This document shows positions 26,041 to 33,988 of a stretch of DNA of 45,142 nt, one piece after another. Both the position numbers and the translations under genes were made by a program. Position 1 is the stretch's first letter, and each line of letters opens with the position of its first letter. The notes below the pieces were generated by a model that made no database searches, was not told where the DNA came from, and worked only from the letters and a program-made list of their open reading frames with translations. Source of the stretch: Croceicoccus bisphenolivorans (lineage in GTDB: Bacteria > Pseudomonadota > Alphaproteobacteria > Sphingomonadales > Sphingomonadaceae); NCBI RefSeq assembly GCF_001634625.1, contig NZ_LRSE01000019.1, positions 1-45,142 of the forward strand, written 5' to 3'.

Positions 26041-26790
26041 GTGAACAAGGGCGATACGGCTGGTCCGGCCCAACGTGCACGCAGCACTGTCGATGTCGCC
26101 GCGGACACGATCCGCGATTTCATCTCCACGGGGCGGTTCGTCGCAGGCCAACGGTTGCCCGAAACCGATCTCATGGAACGGCTCGGTGTCAGCAAGACAG
26201 TGCTGCGCGAGGCTTTTGCCAAGTTGCAACAAGACGGCATCGTCGAGCTGCAGATGTACAAAGGCGCAATGATCCGGCGTCTTTCGCTCGACGAGGTCTT
26301 GCAGGTGATCTCGGTCAGCACGGTCTTGCTCGCCCTGGGTATGCAGGAAGCAGCGATGACGGTTTCTTCGCAACCGGAGCGGCGTGCGCTGCTTCTGGAC
26401 GCAAGACGTGCGCTGCAGACACTCGATCCTCACGATCAGCGAGAGCATCTTCAGGTGTTCTACGATGTCGTGGACGTGATTCTCGATCTGGCCGATAACC
26501 CTTACCTGACCGAGATGTTCCAGAGGTCCAACAATCCGCTGATCAAGGAATTCCTGCTCGATTCCGTCGAATTCCGGGCGGACGTGGTCGCCCATACGCG
26601 CAAGCTGGACGAAGTGCTGGAGCTTGTGGACCGGGGTGACGGACGCGCCGCGTTCGAGGCTTTGCGCGTGTGGACGAGGCTCGATCGGGCGTGGGTCAAT
26701 CCGTCGCAAATGGCCCTTGCCGCGCCGCCGCCGGGGCGTACCAAGCCTGGCAAGGCAGCAGGGACGGTGCGACCTCGAACCGCCAAATAG
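26041..26790 (+). CDS. GntR-family (FadR/FCD) transcriptional regulator 2
   Basis: 249 residues from GTG 26041. Winged helix at about 10-80 with TGRFVAGQRLPETDLMERLGVSKTVLREAFAKLQQDG, then an FCD helical domain with EHLQVFYDVVDVILDLADNPYL and HTRKLDEVLELVDRGDGRAAFEALRVW. The start was chosen because AGGGAG lies nearby and because it aligns in length with paralogue 1 (241 residues). ATG 25879, with GAGG, would add a 54-residue Pro/Arg/Ser-rich arm. Follows TonB receptor 4 and precedes an old-yellow-enzyme gene on the same strand, either or both of which it may control. Codon composition here is ordinary, unlike paralogue 1. Confidence 0.87.
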   Translation: MNKGDTAGPAQRARSTVDVAADTIRDFISTGRFVAGQRLPETDLMERLGVSKTVLREAFAKLQQDGIVELQMYKGAMIRRLSLDEVLQVISVSTVLLALGMQEAAMTVSSQPERRALLLDARRALQTLDPHDQREHLQVFYDVVDVILDLADNPYLTEMFQRSNNPLIKEFLLDSVEFRADVVAHTRKLDEVLELVDRGDGRAAFEALRVWTRLDRAWVNPSQMALAAPPPGRTKPGKAAGTVRPRTAK

Positions 26791-26907
26791 TGGCGGTCTT
26801 CCATTCCTGATGCGGTCCTACCCGCGCCAGTGACAGCAACTGAACCTGCAGTGAGCCCATAGCGGACGGCTCTACGCGGGGATCAACAATTTATCCGGGA
26901 GCAATCC

Positions 26908-28077
26908 ATGGCCACAGATTTGTCGGCGTTGTTTACGCCTATCGATATCAATTCAATTCAATTGCCCAACCGTTTCGTATTGCCGGGCATGCAGCGCGCA
27001 CAAGGTCGCAGCGGCGTGCCGACCGCAGCATCTGCAGCGGGTTTCAGACGGATCGTGGAAGGCGGTTGTCCGCTGATTATCAGCGAATCGACGGCGGTCG
27101 ATCATCCGTCGGCCTCGCGGCAGGAATTCTGCGTACGCATGAACGATGCAACCAAAGAAGCATGGCGCCATTGCGCGAGCGAAGTGCGCGGGGCAGGGGG
27201 GCACCTGTTCATCCAGCTCTGGCATGAGGGTGGGCACCGGCCGGAGCTTGAGCCGGGGCCTGATTGGGATGGTCCGACGATCAGCCCGTCAGGAATGGTC
27301 GCACCTGGCCGCGGTCATGGCAAGCCAGCCACGGTCAAGCAGCTTCACGAGGTTCGTGATGCGTTCGTGCGTAGCGCACTGCTGGCAAAGGAAGTGGGGG
27401 CTTCCGGTGTCGAGATACACGGAGCGCATGGCTATTTCCTCGACCAGTGCTTCTGGGCGCAGACGAACATTCGGGATGACGAATATGGCGGTCCCGACTT
27501 GCGCAATCGCATTCGGCTCGCAACCGAGATTGTGCGCGGGGTGCGTTCCGCGCTGGGCCCCGATTTTCCGATCAGTCTGCGCTTCTCGCAGTTCAAGGAG
27601 GTCGATTTCGGCGCGCGCATATTCGACACGCCGGAGGATATACGTGTTTTCGTCGAAGAATTCGAAGCGGCGGGCGTCGATGTCTTCGACGTATCGACAC
27701 GTCGTTTTTACGAGGCGGCATTCCCGGACAGCCCGCTCAGCCTGGCCGGCTGGGTAAAGTCGTTCTCGACAAAACCGGTGATCGCGGTGGGTAGCGTGGG
27801 CGTCGATCGCGAGTTCATGGCGACGCTGTTCGAAGAGGGCGAGGCCCAATTCAACATCGAGGCCGGACTTGCCGAATTGGTGCGGCGCTTCGATCTCGGC
27901 GAATTCGACATGATCGCGATAGGCCGCGGACAGTTGGGCGACCCGGACTGGGTGCAGAAGGTGCGCGAGGGGCGGGGCAGCGAAATCCGGCATTTCCGGC
28001 GCAGCGATATTCTTGGCGATATCACATGGGATGCGGAATTCGTGGAAGAGTCGTACGAGGCCAACGCCAAGCCGTAA
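26908..28077 (+). CDS. Old yellow enzyme family FMN oxidoreductase
   Basis: 389 residues, a single FMN-binding TIM barrel without the extra FeS/FAD domain of 2,4-dienoyl-CoA reductases. FIQLWHEGG (101-109) has the FMN-contacting Gln. EIHGAHGYFLDQ (169-180) has the H171/H174 substrate pair and Y176. NIRDDEYGGPDLRNR (186-200) is the family signature. AIGRGQLGDPDW near the end binds the FMN phosphate. GGGAG stands 6 bases before ATG 26908. Probably reduces an activated C=C bond of an enone with NAD(P)H in the cytoplasm. Sits behind GntR regulator 2. Confidence 0.9.
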   Translation: MATDLSALFTPIDINSIQLPNRFVLPGMQRAQGRSGVPTAASAAGFRRIVEGGCPLIISESTAVDHPSASRQEFCVRMNDATKEAWRHCASEVRGAGGHLFIQLWHEGGHRPELEPGPDWDGPTISPSGMVAPGRGHGKPATVKQLHEVRDAFVRSALLAKEVGASGVEIHGAHGYFLDQCFWAQTNIRDDEYGGPDLRNRIRLATEIVRGVRSALGPDFPISLRFSQFKEVDFGARIFDTPEDIRVFVEEFEAAGVDVFDVSTRRFYEAAFPDSPLSLAGWVKSFSTKPVIAVGSVGVDREFMATLFEEGEAQFNIEAGLAELVRRFDLGEFDMIAIGRGQLGDPDWVQKVREGRGSEIRHFRRSDILGDITWDAEFVEESYEANAKP

Positions 28078-28090
28078 ATTTATGCCGGGC

Positions 28091-28118
28091 GCACCATCAC
28101 GCCGCGACGGGATGGTGC
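28091..28118 (+). terminator. Hairpin after the old-yellow-enzyme gene
   Basis: Perfect 8-bp stem GCACCATC / GATGGTGC with a 12-base loop, starting 13 bases after the stop. No T-tract. Confidence 0.45.
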
Positions 28119-28400
28119 TTGCATATCTGCCACACGGCAGGTGTTGTCAGGTTCGCCTGATCGAGTGAGCGAATGCCCTGAACCGGAATTTCATGTCGTA
28201 GCGGCGCATGCGACATTTCGCTGTGCACCAGACGTCGCTCCGGCCCGGGATCGAGCAATAGCAAGGCCGGAGCCCAAGCCGGACGACGTGGGGCGGAAAG
28301 CGGTGATGTTTGACGGCAATGGTTTTTATGCCGGTTCCACCAGACGGCGAAGCGCCACCAGGTGGAACCGTTTGGCGCTAGCCTGACCGGACCTCCGTTT
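28119..28400. other. Convergent gap with a second hairpin and a short remnant-like stretch
   Basis: No intact gene between the OYE and sulfatase 2 stops (28078-28400). Bases 28279-28303 resemble 12398-12422 (21 of 25). The end is taken by the hairpin at 28332-28370. Confidence 0.35.
28332..28370 (-). terminator. Long hairpin after sulfatase 2, probably bidirectional
   Basis: Perfect 10-bp stem CGGTTCCACC / GGTGGAACCG with a 19-base loop that can itself fold (GGCG / CGCC). TTT follows on the plus strand and an A/T stretch on the minus strand. It lies between convergent genes. Confidence 0.5.
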
Positions 28401-30728
28401 TCACTTTCCCAGGTCGACAGTCACCTTGTTGATCGTGCCGGGGTAAACGAAGGGAGCGGTGTAGTCGTCGCTGAGCGTCGTGCCGTAGTCGCGCCCGATG
28501 GTGATGCCGCCTTCGCCGACGAACATGAAGCTTGGCGTGCGCTCCATTCTGCCGGTGCCCACGACATGTCCATCGACCGTCAGCGTGATCGTGCCGCCCT
28601 TGCCGGGGCCGCCACCGTCATAGTCGAAATCGGCCTCCACCATGTGCCGCCCCGGGGTGAGAACCGCGTCGCCGTCGACCCGGTTCTGGTCGCGCTCCAG
28701 CACCGACGCATTGTACATGAACGACGGCTTCCCATCGAGGATGACGAGACCCCAGCCGGCAAAGCGCGCGCCCTGCGCGATCAGCGCGCCGTCGCCGCCC
28801 TGTTCTGGAACGACGATGTCGGCGCTGACCTTCCAGTCGCGGTTCATCACGCGGGGGAAGGAGCCGCGGCTGTAACGGAAATCGGTGTTGTAGTATTCGA
28901 AATGCGTGCGTTCGCCGATCACCGAGGGGCGGGGCATGACGTCGGGGCCGCGGCTCTGCTTACCGATGTTGAACTGCTCCGTCGCCTCGACGAAATCCTT
29001 CTGCAGTTCGGCCAGTTTGTCCGGGTAACGCCTGGCAACGTCTTCGGCCTGCGAGAAGTCCTTGTTCAGGTTGTAGAGCGACCACTTCACTTCGCCGCCG
29101 GCGGGCGGGGCTTCCTGTTCCCAGGGGAACACGCGCGGCTGCGTCGATGCCAGCCAGCCGTCCTTGTAGAAGCCGATGTTTTCCCGCAGCTCGAAGAACT
29201 GCTCGCGGTGCTGTGACGGTGCCTTGGCATCGTCGAACGTTCCGACAAGGCTGCTTCCTTCGAGCGGCATCTGCTTCACGCCCCGAAACTCTTCCGGCAA
29301 TGTGATGCCGACGGCGTCGTAGAGCGTGGGTGCGATGTCGGTGACGTGGGCGAACTGCGGCCGGATCGCGCCGGTATCCTTGATGCGATCGGGCCATGAA
29401 ACGATCAGCCCGTTGCGGATTGCGCCAAGGTGCGAGGCGAAGACCTTGCCCCACTGGAACGGGGTGTTCATCGCCCAGGCCCAGCCCGCGTTGTAGTTGT
29501 TCCAGCTGAACGGGCCGCCTGCCGCGTCCAGCTGGGTCATCTGTTCGGCCACGCTCAGCTTGATCTTGTTCTTGTTCCGCGCGATTTCATCCATCGACCC
29601 TTCGGGCGATCCTTCGAGGCTGCCGCCGTTGTCGCCGATCGACAGGACGACGAGCGTATTGTCGAGCTCCCCGCTTTCTTCGAGGGAATCGAGGATCCGC
29701 CCGATCTGGAAGTCGAGGAATGCCAGCTGCGCGGCGTAGACTTCCATCAGGCGCGATGCGACTTTCCGCTCGTCCTGTGACAAGGATGACCATGCCGGGA
29801 ACTTGGCGGGGCGGGGCGTAAGCTTGGCGTTGGCGGGAATGATCCCGGCGGCTTTCTGGCGGGCGAAAGTCTGCTCGCGCATCTTGTCCCAGCCCTGGTC
29901 GAACTGGCCCTTGAACTTCGCAATCCACTCTTTCGGTGCCTGATGCGGCGAATGGGTGGAGCCGGGTGCGTAATAGATGGCGAAGGGGCTGTCGGGGCGC
30001 ACGCTCTTCTGGATATGGATCCAGTCGATCGCCTGGTCGGCCATATCGGCGTCGAGGATGTAGTTCGGATCGTCGGCGGGCGCTTCGACCCAGTTCCGGT
30101 TCTCGATCAGGAAGGGCGCGAACTGGCTCGTCGCGCCGCCGATAAAGCCGTAGAAATAATCGAAGCCAAGGCCGTCGGGCCAATGGTCGAACGGGCCGAC
30201 CGGCGTGTCTTCCCACACCGGGACATTGTGATGCTTGCCGAACCAGGCAGTGTCGTAGCCGTTCAGTTTCAGCACGTCGCCGAAGGTGGCGGCGGAATCG
30301 GGGATGACCGAGTTATAGCCCGCGTCCGGCGACGCTTCCTCGCTGATGACACCGTAGTTGACCGACTGGGCGTTGCGCCCGGTCAGCAGGGCAGCGCGCG
30401 TCGGGCTGCACATCGCGGTGGTGTTGAAATTGTTGTAGCGCAGGCCCGCCTTGGCCAGCCGGTCCATGTTCGGCGTTGGCACCGGGCCGCCAAAGGTAGC
30501 GGTTGCGCCGAACCCGGTGTCGTCCGTCATGATGACGAGGATATTGGGCGCGTTCGCTGGGGCCTGCGGCGGAGCGGGATAGGGTGCGGGCCGGGCCTGG
30601 CTCAGCAGGTCGCCGTTGCCCGGCGCAGCCTGCGCCAGCGCCGGGGTGAACGGCATCGACAAGGCGGCGGCCAGCGCGGCGACGCGTGAAACGCCCCGCA
30701 GCAGCTTGCGTCCGGTCTTGTTGTCCAT
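28401..30728 (-). CDS. Secreted sulfatase (arylsulfatase family) 2, long form
   Basis: 775 residues. Signal peptide ending FTPALA|QAA (near 32). NILVIMTDD (62-70) carries the metal-binding Asp pair; MCSPTR (106-111) has C107, the formylglycine precursor; FGKHHN and later LSIGDNGGSLEG complete the catalytic domain. After about residue 560 an added beta-rich domain follows (GWGLVILDGKPSFMYN, DYDGGGPGKGG, TLTVDGHVVGTGRM), common in the 750-790 residue arylsulfatases. ATG 30728 follows AGGAGAGAG. Last gene of the GMC/FAD/IlvD unit. Only distantly like sulfatase 1. Needs a formylglycine-generating enzyme that is not in this window. Confidence 0.9.
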   Translation of the reverse strand: MDNKTGRKLLRGVSRVAALAAALSMPFTPALAQAAPGNGDLLSQARPAPYPAPPQAPANAPNILVIMTDDTGFGATATFGGPVPTPNMDRLAKAGLRYNNFNTTAMCSPTRAALLTGRNAQSVNYGVISEEASPDAGYNSVIPDSAATFGDVLKLNGYDTAWFGKHHNVPVWEDTPVGPFDHWPDGLGFDYFYGFIGGATSQFAPFLIENRNWVEAPADDPNYILDADMADQAIDWIHIQKSVRPDSPFAIYYAPGSTHSPHQAPKEWIAKFKGQFDQGWDKMREQTFARQKAAGIIPANAKLTPRPAKFPAWSSLSQDERKVASRLMEVYAAQLAFLDFQIGRILDSLEESGELDNTLVVLSIGDNGGSLEGSPEGSMDEIARNKNKIKLSVAEQMTQLDAAGGPFSWNNYNAGWAWAMNTPFQWGKVFASHLGAIRNGLIVSWPDRIKDTGAIRPQFAHVTDIAPTLYDAVGITLPEEFRGVKQMPLEGSSLVGTFDDAKAPSQHREQFFELRENIGFYKDGWLASTQPRVFPWEQEAPPAGGEVKWSLYNLNKDFSQAEDVARRYPDKLAELQKDFVEATEQFNIGKQSRGPDVMPRPSVIGERTHFEYYNTDFRYSRGSFPRVMNRDWKVSADIVVPEQGGDGALIAQGARFAGWGLVILDGKPSFMYNASVLERDQNRVDGDAVLTPGRHMVEADFDYDGGGPGKGGTITLTVDGHVVGTGRMERTPSFMFVGEGGITIGRDYGTTLSDDYTAPFVYPGTINKVTVDLGK

Positions 30729-30789
30729 CTTCTCTCTCCTGAATGTTCTTGCTGCGGCCTAGCCGGCCTGCCGTATTCGTTCCCGGCGT

Positions 30790-32448
30790 CTATCGTTCCC
30801 GCTCGGGAATCAGAACCCCGCCGGTGGGCATCGCGCGCACGCTTTCGCGGAAACTCGATAGATAGCCGCTGGCGGGAACGCGCAGGCCGGGGCCTTCGCG
30901 TGCGGCCAGTTCGCTGGCGGGGACATCGATGTCGATGCTGCGATTGGCGACGCTGATCCGCACGATGTCGCCATCGCGCACTTTGCCGATCGGTCCGCCG
31001 GTTGCGGCTTCGGGGTGAACTTCGGCGACGGTCAGGCCCTTCAGGCAAAGGCCGGAAAGCTGGCCGTCGGTGACGAAGGCGGTGGTCTTCGCCAGACCTG
31101 CCGCATCGAGTGCGAACAGGATGGCAGAGGCACGCCCCCCCATGGCGGGGCCGCCACGCAGACCCTGATTGCGGCTGATGACGACATCGCCGGGTTCGAT
31201 TTTCCCGTCGCGGATCGCGGTCATGCAGGCATCGACATCTTCGAACACGCGTGCCGGGCCTGAAAATTCCTCGGGCCGCGAACCATCGCGCAATCCCAGC
31301 CGCACGACGGCGGTTTCGGCAAAGCTGCCCTTCAGGATGGCGATGCTTGGCCCTTCACCGAACGGATCGTCGAGAGCGTGGATCACGTCGGGATCTTCCA
31401 CTTCGTAGTCCGCCAGGTTTTCACCCAGCGTCCTGCCGGTGCAGGTCAGCGCGTCCGTATCGATGCGCGGTTCAAGCCGCTTCAGCACCGCGCGCGCGCC
31501 GCCGGCATCCTCGAACCGTTCGATACGGATATTGCCGGTGGGCCGCACTGGCGAAATCACTGGCACGTCGCTCATCTCCTCCCACAAGGCGAAGACGTCG
31601 ATATCGCTCTCCGCCTCGATCGCGGTGGCCTGCAAGTGCTTGATCGCGTTGATGCTTCCGCTGACGGCCAGCACTGTGGCGATGGCATTGCGGAATGCGC
31701 CTTCGGTCATGATCTGGCGCGGGCGCAAGTCTTCGTGAACCATTTCGACGATGCGGCGCGCGCAGGCACGGGCATTGTCCTTCATCTTGGGCGAATTGGC
31801 ACGCACCGGGGCATTGCCCGGAAGCGTCATGCCCAGCGCTTCAACCACCGAGTGCATGGTATTCGCGGTGGCCATGCCCGAACACACGCCGGGGCCGCGA
31901 ATGGCGTTTTCCGCCATGTCCGCAACCGGGAACTTCGGCTTCGCGCCGAATGCCTCGCCAACCTGACCGGACCACAGGTCTTCGACATCGACCGGTTGGC
32001 CGTCGATCTCGCCCGATTGCTGATAGCCGCCGATCACCAGAATAGTGGGAATGTTCAGCCGCGCCGCCGCCATCAGGTGCCCCGGGGGCGTCTTGTCGCA
32101 GCTGGTCAGGCAGATCATCCCGTCCAGCAGAGCGGCCTCTACCTGCACTTCGATATCGTTGGCGATGATGTCGCGGCCGGCAAGGATGTAGCTGCCCAGT
32201 TTCGCCGCGCCGGTGATGAAATCGCTGGGTGCGGCAGTGCGCACTTCGAACGGGACGCCGCCCGCCTTGCGGATCTCGTCCTTCACGATCTGCGCGATAC
32301 CGTCGAGATGGGCGTAGCAGATGGCCAGTTCGCTGGAGGAATTGACCACCGCGATCTTGGGCTTTTCCATGTCTTCCTTGCTAAGGCCCAGTGCGGCCCA
32401 GTTGGCGCGCCGGCTGGCTGAATTGGCCGAGAGACTGCGGAGAGTCAT
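30790..32448 (-). CDS. IlvD/Edd-family iron-sulfur dehydratase
   Basis: 552 residues. Dehydrates a 2,3-dihydroxy acid to a 2-keto acid in the cytoplasm. Three cysteines fit the [2Fe-2S] ligands of dihydroxy-acid and sugar-acid dehydratases: C44 (ICYAHL), C117 (TSCDK) and C189 (GVCSGMATANTM). K119 in CDK is the likely carbamylated metal ligand. GGPAMGGRASAI and VTDGQLSG mark the C-terminal domain. ATG 32448 was chosen over in-frame upstream codons that overlap the neighbouring gene; it has AAGGG 8 bases upstream. Its location in a GMC/FAD/sulfatase unit argues for a catabolic sugar-acid or hydroxy-acid substrate rather than valine synthesis. Confidence 0.88.
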   Translation of the reverse strand: MTLRSLSANSASRRANWAALGLSKEDMEKPKIAVVNSSSELAICYAHLDGIAQIVKDEIRKAGGVPFEVRTAAPSDFITGAAKLGSYILAGRDIIANDIEVQVEAALLDGMICLTSCDKTPPGHLMAAARLNIPTILVIGGYQQSGEIDGQPVDVEDLWSGQVGEAFGAKPKFPVADMAENAIRGPGVCSGMATANTMHSVVEALGMTLPGNAPVRANSPKMKDNARACARRIVEMVHEDLRPRQIMTEGAFRNAIATVLAVSGSINAIKHLQATAIEAESDIDVFALWEEMSDVPVISPVRPTGNIRIERFEDAGGARAVLKRLEPRIDTDALTCTGRTLGENLADYEVEDPDVIHALDDPFGEGPSIAILKGSFAETAVVRLGLRDGSRPEEFSGPARVFEDVDACMTAIRDGKIEPGDVVISRNQGLRGGPAMGGRASAILFALDAAGLAKTTAFVTDGQLSGLCLKGLTVAEVHPEAATGGPIGKVRDGDIVRISVANRSIDIDVPASELAAREGPGLRVPASGYLSSFRESVRAMPTGGVLIPERER

Positions 32449-32497
32449 AGGGATCGCCCTTTCGATGGATTGAATATTGATGCGGGGCAGAACGCGG

Positions 32498-33988
32498 TCA
32501 TTCCGCTGCCTCGCCCGCGCTGGCGGCCGCTTCGTCGACGAGGTCGGCGTCGTTGCTGAGATGCGCGCCCTGCTGGCGCAGCAGCGACCGCAGTTCGCCG
32601 ATGTCGACTGCACGCGGTTCGATCCCGCGATTGGCCGCCACCGCAGCCGCCGCACCTGCCGCGTGGCCGGTCAGCCAGCATTGCGGAATTTCACGCATGA
32701 AGCCATGCGAATTGGCGTCGCAGGAAATGTGCCGGCCTGCGGCCAGAACCCCGTCGAGAGAGCGCGGCACCAGCGAACCGTAAGGTACCGAGATAACCGG
32801 GAACTTCGGGCTGACCGAAGGGCTGATGCCGACTTGCGTGGCACCGGCCACGCCGCCGCTCCATTGACCGCGCTCGATCCGTTCGACGCCGCCCAGACGG
32901 CGGGTGTGGCGCACGCCCAATTGCGATGCGCTTTGCAGCATATAGGCGTTCTCGAACCCCGGCGCGTTCTTGCGCAGGAAGTCGCAGTGGCTTTCCATCA
33001 ACCGGTGGCTGCGGATTTCCACCTCGGTCATGTCGTCGACGTCGAGCGCCGACAGCCCCGATTGCCGGGGGCCGAGGAACAGTGCGATATCATTGCGCCA
33101 TGACACATAGGGTGGCTGGAAATAGCCGACCTGCTCGCGGCCCAGAATCGTAAGGTCGCGGAACTGATCGGGCTGGCCGCCCCGGAATTCCAGCCAGCGC
33201 GTCATGTCCACGCCGCCGAACGCAAAGCTGGTGTTCATCGAATGGTGCACGTCGCCCTGTTCGATGTCGGTATCGAAATCGGCTCCGGCGCGGGCGAACA
33301 TGTCGCCGTCGCCAGTGGTGTCGACGACCACCCTGGCCTTGATCGCCTGCCGCCCGGCCTTGCTCTCGAACACCAGGCCGCGCGCTGCGCCGTCTTCGAC
33401 GATCGGTCGTGCGGCCCATGCGTGGAAGACGATCCGTACGCCGGCATCAAGCAGCATCTGCTGTGCGTTCAGCTTCATCCGTTCGGGATCGAGTGTGGGC
33501 GCCCATTGCACGATGCCGTGAAACGCGGTGGTGCGCAGGCCCCAGTATTTCGCCTTGGCCTCGTCGCGCGAGCCCCAGTCGGCGCGAGGCGGACCGGCCT
33601 TGCCCTCGGCAGGCATGCGATCCACGAATTCGCGCGCAAAACCCTGGATGACGTGATTGCCCTCCCAGTCGGTCATGCGATCGATCCACATCACCAGACC
33701 GCCGGTCGAAAGCCCGCCCAGGCAGTTGTAGCGTTCGACCAGCGTAACGTCGGCACCGGCTTTGGCCGCAGCCCAGGCCGCGGCGCATCCGGCAGGGCCG
33801 CCGCCTACCACCACCACGTCGCAGGTGTGATAGATGTCGATCTCGCGCGCTTCTTCCAGCACCGTGCCACCGCGACGGGGCGGGGGCAGGTTGCGGTCCG
33901 AACCTTCGAACAGGTCGGAGGGGAGGAAACGATCCTCGGTCCGCTCGACCGACTGGACCTGTGGCTTGCTGTCGCTTTTATCTGTCAT
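32498..33988 (-). CDS. FAD-dependent oxidoreductase (FAD_oxidored family)
   Basis: 496 residues, no signal peptide, so cytoplasmic. CDVVVVGGGPAGCAAAWAAA (56-75) binds the FAD ADP part, followed by LVERYNCLGGLSTGG. VVVDTTGDGDMFARAGA is the typical second FAD motif. The C-terminus VLAAGRHISCDANSHGFMREIPQCWLTGHAAGAAAA is characteristic of this family, often found in catabolic clusters with undefined substrates. ATG 33988 overlaps the GMC gene stop by four bases (ATGA), so it is coupled; the IlvD-type gene starts 49 bases downstream. Reaction unknown. Confidence 0.87.
   Translation of the reverse strand: MTDKSDSKPQVQSVERTEDRFLPSDLFEGSDRNLPPPRRGGTVLEEAREIDIYHTCDVVVVGGGPAGCAAAWAAAKAGADVTLVERYNCLGGLSTGGLVMWIDRMTDWEGNHVIQGFAREFVDRMPAEGKAGPPRADWGSRDEAKAKYWGLRTTAFHGIVQWAPTLDPERMKLNAQQMLLDAGVRIVFHAWAARPIVEDGAARGLVFESKAGRQAIKARVVVDTTGDGDMFARAGADFDTDIEQGDVHHSMNTSFAFGGVDMTRWLEFRGGQPDQFRDLTILGREQVGYFQPPYVSWRNDIALFLGPRQSGLSALDVDDMTEVEIRSHRLMESHCDFLRKNAPGFENAYMLQSASQLGVRHTRRLGGVERIERGQWSGGVAGATQVGISPSVSPKFPVISVPYGSLVPRSLDGVLAAGRHISCDANSHGFMREIPQCWLTGHAAGAAAAVAANRGIEPRAVDIGELRSLLRQQGAHLSNDADLVDEAAASAGEAAE

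Noticed and set aside
31378-32421. 347-codon plus-strand frame opposite the IlvD-type gene
   Set aside because: Shadow frame; the minus strand carries the clear iron-sulfur dehydratase motifs.
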